The translations under genes and the position numbers were made by a program. The notes beneath the pieces were generated by a model. The model did not search any database and was not told the DNA's origin. It worked only from the letters and a program-made list of their open reading frames with translations. Positions 24,201-36,311 of a stretch of DNA of 64,000 bases are shown in pieces. The stretch's first letter is position 1. Each line of letters opens with the position of its first letter. Source of the DNA: Crotophaga sulcirostris. Its lineage: Eukaryota; Chordata; Aves; Cuculiformes; Crotophagidae. The DNA lies in the NCBI GenBank assembly GCA_013397455.1, contig VYZB01000056.1:2947782-3011781 (forward strand), read 5' to 3'.

Positions 24201-24826
24201 CCATGTCCTCTCCGCACCGATTGTCACTTTTGTCACCTCGGGTGATGGGGGGCTGCAGTGATGGTGAAGCAGAACAGGACTCACAGGGCTACAGGAGGGC
24301 TGTCAGAGCTGCTGGGCAGAGGGTGGGAGGCTGGGCACCCTTGAATGGGTGGAAGAGGAGCCTGGAGGCTTGGGGGGATTTGCCCAGGGAGCTGGACATG
24401 CAGTTCCCCCTCTCCTTCTTTCTGCCACTTGGAAGGGCCTGATGATAGGGGAGTTATTCCACTTAATGAACCTCTGGATGAGCTGATTTAGCCCAGAATA
24501 GTGCAAGAGGCACTGGTTCCTCCACTGGACAGATCAGGAACAGGCGTTCAGATCATAGTCATTTGCTTCGCAGCTTCAAGGAGAAAATTGATTCCAGTGG
24601 CTTGAAGGGACGGAGGCAAGTTCTGTTTTGCAAAGGCTTTGTTGGATTCACAACTGATACTCTGGGTCTCAGATTAGCAGAGTGGCTGCAGGTGGCCCTG
24701 ATCTGTTCCACCCTGCTGGGCATTTTCACCCTTGTACCTGAGACATCCCTGACTGCATGGCTGCCACGCGTAGATGAGCCCATGGGACATCAAGCTTCAG
24801 CAGGGAGGTGACAGCAATGGGTGGAT
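21260..24826. other. Non-coding interval, no recognised repeat
   Basis: No gene is recognised. The region 21850-22110 is AT-rich. At about 23540-23745 thirteen CpG were counted in about 200 bp, a weak CpG enrichment. Open frames up to 162 codons show no domain. Confidence 0.5.
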
Positions 24827-24980
24827 CTTCCCAGGGCAGTGGTGGAATCTCCATGCTTGGGACAATTGAAAACAAGTGTAGGTGTGGCACTTTGGGACAT
24901 GGTTTAGTAGGCTCGGTGGGGTTGGACTGGATGGTCTTAGAGATCTTTTCCAACTTTAACGATTCTATGATTCCATGATT
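24827..24980 (+). mobile_element. CR1 LINE 3' tip, sense
   Basis: It starts 'cttcccagggcagtggtgg', contains 'gtgtggcactttgggacatg' and 'gtttagtaggctcgg', and ends 'ctttaacgattctatgattccatg'. It belongs to the same 3' class as the antisense copies at 655 and 32861. About 150 bp remain. Confidence 0.93.
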
Positions 24981-25159
24981 TAAGATCAGTGCAGATAAGC
25001 ATCCACAGGGCTGGTGGTGCCTTGGACTCTCTATTTGCTCCAGATGTCAATGAATCTACTCTCGATCCCCACTTAGCTTGGACACTGTTGGAAACCCAGG
25101 CTGTGTTTTCTGGAGATACCACAAGAGATGAACGCCAGTGCTGCAAGAGTCTGAGTGTT

Positions 25160-26000
25160 TGACACTTCCACCCTCTGAAAAATAGGGCAAAAATTCATTT
25201 GCAAAAATACACCTGGCAAACTGCACTGCCTAAAATTAGAAGTGCAATTTTATATCCAAGTGCCAACATCGGATGAACAACAGGTCATGCACAAATATAA
25301 ACGGCCACATGATTAATATTGGATGAACTTGTAAAATTTGGACGCCAACAGATGCACGATCACATTTTCCCACAAAGTAAACATGCGAGGATGGCTCTTG
25401 TGCCAGTTTTCAGTTTCTGCTACACGTTACAAAAGCAAGCTAATTGCGGTTAAAAATACTGAGCGGCAAATCCTCTTACCAGAGAAGTTGCAGCTTCCAA
25501 ATCTGCCACGCTAGTCAGGGTGATCATTCCCAAAGCCATGTATTCATAGTCAGATAATCTACTTGGCCAAAATTTTTTCACTGCAGGAATGATATTGAGC
25601 AAGGAAAAGATAAATACAAGAGCGTGTGGAGATTAAATAGATGGTTATCTATGCGTTCCACACTTCTGCAGCGTGTTTGGGGAGACTGTTTATTCCTGTG
25701 TGTGCCCTACAGACTCGCATGGCTGATGGAGTGCCAGCGCCTGGAACACTCTGCCTGACTTGCAAAAAGAGCCAGCCCTCTTTGATGATGCAGAAATCAT
25801 TTTACTTATTGAAGCAGTGAATGTTAATGATTATTAATTGGAAAAGGCTCTCCAGGGGCTGCGCGTGTGCAGGACGAGTGAGTGCTTTGCAATTCCAGCA
25901 TGAAATGAGTTACTCCACAGCATTAAAATGAGAACAGCTCTCCCCAGCATCCCCAGAAAGTAATTGAATTGTTACTGTGTGGCACCAGCCCTTCCCGTTT
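25160..26000. promoter_or_regulatory. Candidate conserved non-coding element
   Basis: This stretch is AT-rich and free of recognised repeats and long open frames. It contains several ATTA/TAAT cores, including TAATGATTATTAATTG, and the words TGATTAATATTGG and AGATAATCTACTTGG. These are typical of enhancers bound by homeodomain and GATA-type factors. No alignment was available, so conservation is inferred from texture alone. Confidence 0.3.
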
Positions 26001-26380
26001 GCTCTGCACTGACACAAGGAGCCAGGAACCCTTAACCGTAAGGCATAAAACCTGAATTCAACCTGAAATTTAGGTGGAGAAATATATTTTCAGCTTCTCT
26101 CTAAAGCGGCTGCAGACTAAACCTACGTGCCCTGGAGCTGCGGAGTGGTTTTGCCTCCGAGGCTTTTGTGTTGTGGCAACTGTCACAACAAGGCTGTTGG
26201 GGGGACAGCAGCCCCCAGGAGGGACGCTGCAGGAAAGGTTCCTGGAGAGCTCTGGCACCTGCTTGGCTGAAGCGGTCCTGGGGACAGGGAGAGGAGCATT
26301 TTCAGCAGATGATTACAAAATTAACTCAGTTTGTGCAGATGAACAAAGTTATCAATAGCTTCTGCTTTGCAAGGTGCTCA

Positions 26381-26427
26381 GAGGTTACCTGCCCAGCTGC
26401 AGGTGGGTGGGAGAGGTTACCCGCCCA
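26381..26427. repeat. Imperfect direct repeat around an E-box
   Basis: GAGGTTACCTGCCCAG at 26381-26396 recurs as GAGGTTACCCGCCCAG at 26412-26427, with one mismatch and starts 31 bp apart. A CAGGTG E-box core lies in the spacer. It may be a local duplication. Confidence 0.7.
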
Positions 26428-29400
26428 GTGCTGCGGATGCTGAGGGGCAGTGCCATCCATGCTGCCCACTGGAGCCAGGGCAGGGCTGTGGACATGCTGC
26501 AGAGCCATCATGCTCAGTCTGTGCTTGCACATGGCAGGTGGTGTGGGATTATGCAGGACGGAATCAGTTGTAGGTGTGGGACTTGGGGAAAACGTCTCTT
26601 ACAAAAGAAACTGCCTCTTTAAGGCGTACCTTCCTCCTCTGTGGAAGGGAAGGTACAGTAGGATCGATAAACCAGTGGTGACTTTTAAATTGTGGGGAGA
26701 GGTCACAACCAGGGAGATGATCCGATCTACTCATTATGCAGAGGTGTTTGTGCTCCTGCTGTAAAACTTGCTGCTCCCATTTCCCTGCCCGTTGATGGAG
26801 TGACTTGGGAACCTCCCAGCCCACGCGCTGTAAACACAGTGTTTATTTTCCGGGGAAGGGAGAAAAGTTGAGAGCTGGAGAATTAAATGCCCTGATGAAG
26901 GGCACCTGCCGGATCTGTGGTCCTGCTGCCCGTCATGCCAGTGATGCATTGCAATAACACATCACGGGAGCAACGGCGTCTGGTGAAGAATGGCTGCAAT
27001 TGATCACCAAACCAGCACTGCTCAGACTGTACATCAGCGAAGCCCCAGCTCACCTCGGGACAGGGGGTGCTGTCCTTGGGTGCAGCACGTCTGCCCATGG
27101 CCTGGCTTGGCCAGGGGTGGAGGGGGACCTTGGGACAGGGACAGCACCAAGGGGCTGGGGGTGATGCTGTGGATCTATGTGATGGCATTATCTCCATCCC
27201 AGAGCAGGTCTCCTGGAGCCAACACTGTGTCCTTGCCCAGCATGTAGGGAACGTCCTGAGGGCCATCTGGACATGTCCCTGAGCCTGGTCCTGGCACAAA
27301 AGAGGAGCAAACTCTACACAAGTCTATGTCCCTGCTCCCATTGAGACTTTAGGGTGTGTGGGGAGACCGTGTCTGTCTAGGGTGGCTGAGGCAGGTGCAG
27401 CACTGAGCTGATCCCCACCAGAGACCCCACATTGCCGCACTCACCTTGCAAACCCAGCTCGCAGCCGTGTGCCAGTGTGGGAATGGTGGGGTGACCTGCT
27501 GCTGGTCATCGGCAGGGCTGGCTGCATGGCTGGGCTGCAGGAGTGCTGCTCACCACCCCACAGCCTCGCTGTTGCTGTCAGCTGGATGGACGCCTCCCTG
27601 GGCTGCACAGGCAGGCAAGGCACCCCTTAATCTGCACCCTGCAATTCTGCCTCCAACACAAAGCGTCCAGCGGGGAGCAATGCATGCAAGGGTTTGATTC
27701 GTATTTTGTCCCTGGTCATGCAAATGGCAGCTCCTTCAGCTTTCCAGGCTGAAAGGCTGCGAGAAAAGGGGCCTTTTGAGAGCTCCAGCAATTTTCCCGG
27801 TGAATAGGAGTTGCTGTTCCTGTAACACGAGTTGTTCACACACATGCAGTAATGTCCTGTTTGGGGCTTATGTAATGGGATGGAGGGGCTCCAGCGAGGG
27901 ACCGACCCCGTGGAGAGGCACTCACGCCGTCTCGGGCTGGCAAAATGAGCTGGACTTTTCCAGGCCCTGCTGAGATGTTTATTTATAACTCCCACCGTCT
28001 GGCAGAAACCTTGCCAATCAAAACACGCCATGGGTTTTCCAACGGGTTAGGAGCACTCCTCTCAAAGAGGTTTTTTGAGGGGGGCCCAGGATATTTGATA
28101 GGAGTTAAGCTGTAAAATTAGTTTCAGAGCAGTGGGTTGTCTCCTTCCCAGCACGCTTGGCTGGTGGCTGCGGGAGTGTTAACCCCTTGCGCCCAACCGC
28201 TCCCACCCTGCGCTGCAGGGGTGCTGGTGTCCACCCTACTCCCATGGTCAAGGCCAGCGTGTGCCCATGCTGGGCTTATGGGGTGGTGGGGATGGTTGTG
28301 GTGGTGATGTCCTGCTTGTGGCCCTGGTGGCTCACCTGGGCTCCCTGGTGTGACGCCCTGAGCCGTGCCCCCAGCCATTGCTTTGCAGCAGAGCCCTGAT
28401 TCAGGTAACGCCAGAAACAGTGAAGGTATGAACTACCCTGGCCACAGCAGAAAGGGCTGACCCAGCCTTCCTTCATGTGTCTACACCAGAAGCAAGAAGC
28501 CAGCCAGCACTGAGACTGCACGGTCCCTACTCGGGAAAAGCTGTGAAGCAGGGTGTGACAGTGGAGAGAGCTCAGCAAATGCCATTTCCATTCTTTGGTG
28601 TTGACTATGTTGGTTGCCAAGAAGCAAACTCCAGCAGCAGGAAACTTTGGTCTCGTGCCTTACCCTCTTCTCACATGTACTCCTCTAGTTCCTCCTGGTC
28701 TTGTTCAGCCTTAGGATGGATATTCCCTTGCAGCTGGAAAAGGCAGGACCTGTGGAGGAGAAGAGAAAGACCTGATTTGGCAAATCACAGCATCTGAAAA
28801 CCTCAGCATGGCATGGATGTTTGCAGAATCCAAGAGCCTTTCTTTTGAGTTCAGTTGTGAAACTAATGTTCTCTTTGTTTTCTGCTGAATGATAATTAAT
28901 CACTAGAAACTCGGAATCATTTTAAGGATGAATAAATGACACCTTTTAAGTTCCATGTTTATCTACTATTCTGCTACCAGAGCGATTTCATAGCAGAGCT
29001 ATCAATGAATTTAATTTACATAATGGTTTATCATAGACTTCAATATTTCAAACACACTTCATTAGGCACCACCACCAGCAGTTAGATGCTCCCTTATAGT
29101 TCTTGCAAACTTTCCTGGGAAATGCAGCCTCTCCAACTATTAGTGATGCTTTAAAAAAGAAGGGGAAAACAAAAAAGACTCCAGCTACCCAGAGCTGTGC
29201 TCAGTTTTTTTCAGCTCTGCTTGCAGAGAAGGAGCTACCCACAGCGCTGCCCTGGCTGGACAGTGGTGGGGAAGACAATTTACTTTGCCCAAATTGGGAG
29301 GAAATAATTTCTCAGCACAATGTTTTCAACACTAGAAAAATAATCCTGGTTTAATTTATTTTCACCCATGGAAAACTGGAGGAAATCAGTACCTGAGATG

Positions 29401-29530
29401 CCCCAGTCCCTGTGTGTGTTCCTGAAGTGGGGCATTACCAGGAGTGGGAGAGATGGGGAGACTGCATGGCTGAGCTAGGTCATCTCAGAGTGTAGCTCCT
29501 GCACTTGGATGTTCTGGACATCCCCTGCAG

Positions 29531-29563
29531 GTGAATGTGACAAGTAGACATGTGAATGTGACA
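29531..29563. repeat. 12-bp direct repeat at a CR1 border
   Basis: GTGAATGTGACA occurs exactly at 29531-29542 and 29552-29563, the second copy touching the beginning of the CR1 remnant. Both copies are on the same side of the element, so this is not a target-site duplication. Confidence 0.8.
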
Positions 29564-29789
29564 GCTGAAAACCGTTCCCCCTCATCCTATCCCTGCACTC
29601 CCTGATCAAGAGCCCCCTGCAGTTTTCCTGGAGCCCCATTACTGGGATGCTGTTCTAAGGTCTCCCCAGAGCCTTCTCTTCTCCAGGCTGAACAACCCCA
29701 GCTCTCTCATATGGGAAGTGCTCCAGCCCTTAGATCACGTTTGTGGCCTCCTCTGGACTCCCTCCAACAGACCCATGTCCTTCCTGTGC
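29562..29789 (-). mobile_element. CR1 LINE internal fragment, antisense, 3' end missing
   Basis: It begins abruptly inside the element at 'cagctgaaaaccgttcccc' and runs through 'ccctgatcaagagccccc', 'cttctcttctccaggctg' and 'gtggcctcctctggactcc'. The usual 3' tail and octamers are absent on the left. CR1 normally keeps its 3' end, so this copy lost it after insertion. Confidence 0.92.
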
Positions 29790-30644
29790 ACTCCACAGAG
29801 AGCGTTGTCGCACGCAGGTGATGGAGGGCGGTGCTGGAATGGAGCAGAGCTGGGCTGTGCACCTGCACCCACCCCGTGCAGCCCCGTGGGCTCCATCCAC
29901 ACCTGAAGTTCAAGTGTCAGCAAGAGCTTGAACACTTTGGGACTGGGGCTTGGCTACCTCTGGAGGGGAAGGGACTGGTGGCGACTCTCAGGGAGGACAC
30001 AACCGAATGTTCAGAGTGAACAACAGCCCACAGAATGTTTTCCTTTAGATGAGCTATAAATAGGAATTGCTCCAGTATTAGAGAGACCTTAGCCAGCAGC
30101 TTTATGGTCCTTGGAGGCTGCATCCCTGCCACAGCCTACAAATGCCAGCTATGAAGGGAAACAACGCATTTCACACCTTAAAACACCTCCTTGCACGGCC
30201 CAGCAGTGCGTGGGCACGTGGGGAATCAGGGTCCTGGCAGAGCACTGAGCCCATTCCTGCAGAGCCACTGCAACCAGAGCTCCTGTGCAGCACAGGGCTG
30301 AGTGCTGCCTTCCCCTGAGTGTGTGTGTGAGAGAGCATGTGTGCCACATCCTCAATAGCATCTTCTTACATAATTTATAGCGAGGATAACATAAAGGTTA
30401 TTTTAAAAAATAAAACAACCTCCTTTACATTTATTAAATTTGCTGGAGCATCCCACATGCACCTTTGCAAACTCCAGTATTACCCACAGGGGTCTGATCT
30501 GCATGTCACATTAGGCAGATGGAATATTTTATTTATTCCACCCAGGCTGTAATAGAGAATTTAAACGGTTTGCAACATGTTTGTGTTCCAGAAGAAGGCA
30601 CAAAGTGCCCTGACATGCTTGTGTACACAGGGGGTAACAGTTAC
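29790..30644. other. Non-coding spacer between opposed CR1 copies
   Basis: This is an ordinary sequence without a recognised feature, separating an antisense CR1 piece from a sense one. An AT-rich stretch lies at 30355-30440. Confidence 0.45.
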
Positions 30645-30914
30645 AGAGGGGGAATGGATTTAAGCTGAAAGAGGGGAGATTTAGATTAGACATTAGGAAG
30701 AAATTTCTTACTGTGAGGGTTGGGAGGCCCTGGCTCAGGTTGCCCAGGGAAGTGGTGGCTGCCCCATCCCTGGAGGTGTTCAAGGCCAGGTTGGATGGGG
30801 CTTGGAGCCCCCTGATCCAGTGGGAGGTGTCCCTGCCCGTGGCAGGGGGTGGAACTGGATGGGCTTTGAGGTCCCTTCCAACCCGAGCCATTCCATGATT
30901 CTATGATTCCATGT
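30645..30914 (+). mobile_element. CR1 LINE 3' fragment, sense, tail frame partly open
   Basis: It starts 'agagggggaatggatttaag', contains gatttagattagacat and 'ggaggtgttcaaggccagg', and ends 'ccattccatgattctatgattccatg'. The frame 30713-30898 is open ([20 protein letters not shown]). The 3' octamer is repeated two to three times, as expected for an intact CR1 terminus. Confidence 0.95.
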
Positions 30915-32860
30915 ACCTCAAATACAGGAGAACATCGGGAATGTGGAGCTCAGACCAGTTACTCCTTGATAAACATTTCTGTAGCAACATAAAGCAAAGT
31001 TAGTGCTGCCGAATATATAAATATTTTGCTACCAGATCCTATCTTTCTTCATTAAAAATTCTTTTTAAGTTAGAATAAATGAGTTTTGGTGCAACAATTT
31101 TTGCCTTAGCCTAAATGTCACAATTTTGACTGTTACAAGCCTTTGTGGTAGATGGAAATGAGGAAACTTTTAACCATTGAACAGCATGTTCTTGCCTTTT
31201 AGTAGCTTGTCAGTAGAGTGTATTAAAGATTCAGCTGTGCTCTGATAAGAATCATGAAGGATGTATATGTTTGCATTGTTTTTGGCAAGAAACATCCAAA
31301 TGATCTGTATTTATTATATAAAATTGATTTTTTTGGCATGCATGCTATTTTTCATGGATTTTGGCCCCATACCAACACAAACAGGGTGATCTTGAGAAAA
31401 ACCATGCATTTTTAAGTCTCTATTTGGAGAATTTTCAAAAGAATCCAGGGTCACAAATTTGTCTGTGAGTTTACTCATGCTGCAGATAGCAGAAATGGTG
31501 GAAAACCACATTTCCAGCGTGGCTGCAAGGTGTCAGTGGTTGTAAGGACTTCATCAACGTTTACAGTTCTGCAGCACTGGGAACTCAAACTAATAAGTCA
31601 CGAGGAGGTGAGGGGGCTGCAGGTGGGCTCAGGCAGGGAAAGGAACCTCTCTCCTGTACTGATACCTCAGCTTGCTGCTTCCAGTAGCCTCCTCTTCTCT
31701 AGAGTTGGCTGAATTGCTCTGCCAGAAGCTGTCTCCTGCTGGGACCTGCCCACTGCCACGAGGATTTCTGACAGTAAGACACATCGTGGTGGCTCAAGGG
31801 GATCTCAAAGGATGCTGTGAGGTTTCTCAGGGAAGAAAGATCCTGCCTGGAAAACCCTTTGAGCTCCTCTCTGAATCACAGAGCTGCTGACCCTGTGAAA
31901 ACAGTCATGGCACTCAGATTGTCCTTCATGAAAAACAATTAATTGGTAAGACAACGTGCTGAAATGTCCCTTTGGAGCCCATCAAAGACAAAGGTATCCT
32001 GGAAGACCTGAGCAGAATAGAAGGCATGGATAATTCAGGACCAGGCAGGTAGGGTTTTTTTCCAAAGCCTAGAACATGGGCTCATCCCTGAGTTTTTATT
32101 CCACATTTCTTCTTGCATAGACACAGCCTGCATTTACTCTGTTCAACATCCCAAACACTGATTACATCTTTTTGTTCCAAGTCATTGTAAAAGTCTGAGG
32201 AATCTCTCGGAACTGCACTAACAAATTTGTCTGCTGCCTTCAGCCCTGGGGAGCAGCAGCTGGAGGGGATCCAGGGCTCTGAGTTCAAGCCCTTGGGGTA
32301 AAAACTATGCAGAGAAAATGTCTATGGCACGGTTTGGTTTGAGCGTGTGGCAGATCAGGTCACCTGCAGTGTTCAGTCGGGGGGACAAGCATCCCTGTGT
32401 GTAGTGGGACCTTGGCTGAGGGGTCTGCCACTGGAGATCTTCCCTGGCTGCTCCTCCCTGTGCATCACAGAGGGTTTATCCCCCTAATGCAGGACCCAGC
32501 TCTGAAGCCTCAGCAGAGTTTACATTCACTGTTCCCAAACAGAGACGTCAGGCTGAAGCCCCACAGCCTGGCTTCCTCTGCAGATGATTGCTATTTTTGT
32601 TCCACAGGTGGTGTTAATATATTCCTCTTCAGACTCAGCTTCCTTGTACAGCTGAGTACAATGTAAATAACATCTTAGTTGTCATTGAAAAGGAAAGGAG
32701 GGAGATGACTAGAATTGGCAGAAAAATCACAGGCTGAGATTTCACTTGCAGTATTGATCATAGATGTATTACACTCTTCTGTTAATGTCAGCCACGTTCC
32801 TCCAGCTCTAGAAAGCTGCTGAGGACATGGGGATTGTCAGTGGGGAAAAATGTGGCTTTT
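30915..32860. other. Non-coding interval, AT-rich at its start
   Basis: No gene is recognised. About 31000-31480 is AT-rich and repeat-free, with a TTTATTATATAAAATTGATT stretch near 31307 and a perfect palindrome GCATGCATGC at 31336-31345. From 31500 on the composition is mixed. Confidence 0.5.
31000..31480. promoter_or_regulatory. Candidate conserved non-coding element
   Basis: This is about 480 bp of low-GC, non-repetitive sequence bounded by GC-richer DNA. It has no long plus-strand frame and no CR1 similarity. The resemblance to avian conserved non-coding elements is by texture only. Confidence 0.25.
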
Positions 32861-33111
32861 ATAGAATCATTGAATCGTTAAGGTTGGAAAAGACCTCTGA
32901 GATCATCCAGTCCAACCATCAACACAACACCAACTTGCCTACTAAACCATGTCCTGAAGTGCCACGTCTACACTTTTTTCAAACCCCTCCAGGGATGGAG
33001 ACTCCACCACTGCCCTGGGAAGCTGATTCCAATGCTTCACCGCTCTTTCAGAAAAGAAATTTTTCCTAATATCCAGTCTAAACATCCCCTGGTGCAGCTT
33101 GGGTCCATTTT
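32861..33111 (-). mobile_element. CR1 LINE 3' fragment, antisense
   Basis: It begins atagaatcattgaatcg, then ttaaggttggaaaagacc and 'gatcatccagtccaacc'. It runs through 'aaaccatgtcctgaagtgcc', 'cctccagggatggagac' and 'aatatccagtctaaacatc' to 'gcagcttgggtcc'. It belongs to the 3' class also seen at 655 (antisense) and 24827 (sense). Confidence 0.95.
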
Positions 33112-36100
33112 AATGTCTGGAGAGACACTGCAAGTACAAGAACTTGCTGTCCCACCTGAGTCTGCTATACCTGCCCATCCATGAAAATAGTCTGCTTTGG
33201 AGAAGTGGGATGCGAGGTGGTGGGGCAGGCACACCTGTCTATAACCAGCATAGTCAGGGAGCTGCCTGTGGGACCTGCTGGGATTAAGAGGCTTATTCCT
33301 AACTTTTACAGGCTTTTGTGAAGGGTATTAAATAAATAGCAGCATTCCAGGATGCCCTGCTCTGGTCCATCCTCTTCTTACCTAAAACCAGGGAGCAGGG
33401 GCTGAACAATTTGAACATACACAGATTAGGGGGGAAATGTTACAGAAGGGAGGTCTGGTCAGAGATTATCAGCTCACCCCATCCCAGCAGGGCAGTGGTG
33501 GGGCTCTCTGGTCCATCTCTGATATCTGGTCCTGGCTGTTGGGGCTCAGTGCTGTAACCCCACAGCTCTGCTCCAGCAGTAGCTTCTCAGCTTCAAAATT
33601 AAGTTTTCTGAATTTAGCTCTCTGTGTGCTTTTGCTCTGTTTTTGCAAGCAAATCCAGAAAGAGGGAGTGTGCAGATAGCTCGGGTTCTAGGGCTGTGCT
33701 TATCCAAGACAGAGACCAGTGAAAGGAACATGTAACGTGGATGTGGGAAGTCGACTTCTGCCACCCACACACCAGGATTTCAATTAAAATCCCACGTGCG
33801 TGCGTGTGAAGGGTGCTCAGGAGATGTAAAGTGTTGGTTAAAAAATTGTGACACACAGGACTGCCCCGAGCTTTGCTTTTAACCATCAGTATATTGGGAT
33901 TTTCTTATCAAAATAAGAGCATTGTACGCACTTTGAATGCAGACAGCAATCTAATGGCAGAGATAATCCGGGCGCTCTTTGGGAACGCACCGTACAGGAA
34001 GGTGCCAGGGATGGGGCGCAGGTCTCGCAGCCTCAATCTGCTTCTAAACATTCCTCACAGAAAGCCCTTCTCTTGGAATTCATTATGATAAAAATTTCAT
34101 TTGTATGTTGTGAAAAACTCTGTTGAACCTGGAAAACAGCCCTCCTGGAGCCTCCTGAGCTCTCGCCTTTCAGAACATTGTTTGCGGAGATAAAAATATT
34201 TCTGCCACACTTGTCACATGTATTTGAAAAACATATTAATCATTTAAACAAATATTAGCTCCAAAAGCCTATAAATACATTCACTGGGAGGAATATACCC
34301 TTTGTTGTAATATTACAATGAAAAATATGCTAATATAGTTGCCTAATTGCTTGTGTTTGAATAACCTCTTTTGTGACAATAAATGTTTGTGGCAGCATCA
34401 TTCAAACAAGAAATGGAGAATCTGGTGCCAGGGAGGATTACGTGTGCCTCTGCCATCGCTCCTGATGTGAAAAGAAAAAAAAAAATCCTCTCCCTCCTGT
34501 GTCTGGGAGTTAGTGTGGATGGAGAGCAGACGTCACGGCAAATATCATCAGGCTGGCACCGTTCCTGGGCCCAGCAAGTGAGCGATGGGGAGGGATGCTG
34601 GACCAGCTGCTGCCCCGGCAGGGAGATGCTCCTGGATCCTCCGCGGGTGCCTGGCATGTGGGGTGATGTAGCCTGCACTCTGGGTAAACAGTGGGAATCA
34701 AAGACCAACGACTGATAGCTGGGAAGAGCTGGAACCGCATCACATCCATCTGAAAAACAAAATCCAGATGAGGGGCTGACCAGCGAAGGCCAGAGCCAGG
34801 CTGGGGGCTGCAACTGTTTGCTCCCAACCTGGCTTTGTCCTGGGGTGTGGGCACCCTGGGACAGGCTGAGCGTCAACCCTGGCTTCACCACAGGCACGCA
34901 GGAAACCCCCAGCCAGAAACAACTGGATACTTTTTAGAACTTCCCTTTGGCTCCGTTGATGCATGCTTTTGCAGGAGACTGATTTATAGGTGAGCCTCTG
35001 AGCTGGGAAGTACTGGGATAAAGCCCGAGGGGAGACCAGGCTTCTGGGGAGCAGAGAGGGAACCTGCCCTGGAGCAAAAGCAAGTTTCTCTGATCAGCAT
35101 CCTGTAGCATAAGCTGGCTTCTCAGCCCTGCTTTCTGCTCATGGAGATCTCAGTGGACACCATTTCCCCCTCTCCTTCCAGGGAAAAGGCAGTGGATGGT
35201 TTTGCAGCTGCATGTGTTGGTAGTGATGTTATTTCTAGCACTAGAACAACATATCCCATCCTGGGCATGGATTCCTGTCCAGAAATGCTCTCCCGTGGCA
35301 CTGGGATGAACTGGGTGTCTGGAGCAGTTCTCAGCTGACTGAGTTCTGCTTTCCACTGCTGAATTGAAGTGATGCCTCTGTGCTGGTGATGCGCTTTGGA
35401 CCGGCTGACAGAGTTGCGTCTGCAGAAAACCCAGGGATGGTGGAACCTGGCACAGTTGTAGTGAGATCTGGCAGTTCCCAGAGCTGTGAAGATGAGGAAC
35501 AAGATGATGCTGAGCGTGAGTTTCCAGTGTGATCCAGATGCTGCAGGCACAAGCACAGGGCAGCAGTGTGTACCACTATGCTGGAGGTTCTGAAAGCCCC
35601 CAGGGTTTTGTTCATGATTTGGGTTATCCTAGTTATTACCAAAGACTGACCTGAGAGATTGTGAGCTCCCATCTCTGTCCACGCCAGCCTTGCCTGCCTG
35701 CAGCATCGTCCCACTGAGCTGTGCAACAGGTGTAGAGGTCTGAACCTACAGAGTCAGGCTGCACCCCATGAGACGGATGAAGAATGGGTGAGAGCAAAAA
35801 GCTTTGGCTTTCCCAGGTAGCTCTGGTTTTGTTCAACAGCTTGGAAGTGGGCAGAGTTCAGTGTGAGCTGCCTGGCTGTGGGAGAGTCCCTGCAGAGATA
35901 AGCAGCTTGAGTTTGCTGAGCTGCAGCAGAGCTGCTCTGGCCATGCCTGGAGCCAGAGCATGAGTGAGAGCTTGAACTGGCCAACAGCACTCTTTGCAGG
36001 ATTTACAGGAAGAAATAGATCTTGCTGGTTCCCATTGGCCTTCACATGGTTCACTACTGGGTCTTTTGGTTAACCCAAGCCTCTTCAGATGAGCCAAAAT

Positions 36101-36182
36101 GACTCCTGCACAACGTATATGGTAGATGGGGCAGAGACCCTGAAGGTAATTTCATATAAATTCAGCAATTCTGCTTATTTTC
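33112..36182. other. Non-coding interval with AT-rich block
   Basis: No gene is recognised. About 33870-34400 has blocks of AT-rich, repeat-free DNA. A11 lies at 34475-34485. From 34500 to 36180 the sequence is mixed, with frames up to 184 codons and no domain. Confidence 0.5.
34180..34400. promoter_or_regulatory. Candidate conserved non-coding element
   Basis: AT-rich, non-repetitive sequence with homeodomain-type cores (ATATTAATCATTTAAAC near 34232) and a TAATATTACAATG word near 34309. It is inferred to be enhancer-like; no alignment supports this. Confidence 0.3.
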
Positions 36183-36311
36183 ACAGAATCATAGAATAGT
36201 TTGGGTTGGAAGGGACCTTAAAGATCATCCAGTTCCAACCACTCTGCCACGGGCAGGGACACTTCCCACTGACTCAAGTTGCTCAAAGCCCTTTCCAAGC
36301 TGGTCTTGAAT
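36183..36311 (-). mobile_element. CR1 LINE 3' tip, antisense
   Basis: It begins cacagaatcatagaatag and gtttgggttggaagg, then 'aaagatcatccagttccaacc' and 'acttcccactgactcaag', and stops at 'aagctggtcttgaa'. Only about 130 bp of the 3' end remain. Confidence 0.93.

Larger units (their letters stand above)
24981..29561. other. Repeat-free interval with conserved-looking AT-rich blocks
   Basis: No gene is recognised and no CR1 was found over 4.6 kb. About 25160-25660 and 25780-26000 are AT-rich and non-repetitive, with homeodomain-type words (TTAATGATTATTAATTG at about 25823). About 28890-29070 has the same texture. Between these blocks, 26380-28400 is GC-richer and carries a 16-bp direct repeat at 26381 and 26412. 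Immediately before the next CR1 is an exact 12-bp direct repeat (29531-29542 and 29552-29563). Confidence 0.5.

Noticed and set aside
34343..34897. 184-codon minus-strand frame
   Set aside because: No domain, no composition change at its ends, and a second open frame overlaps it on the opposite strand.
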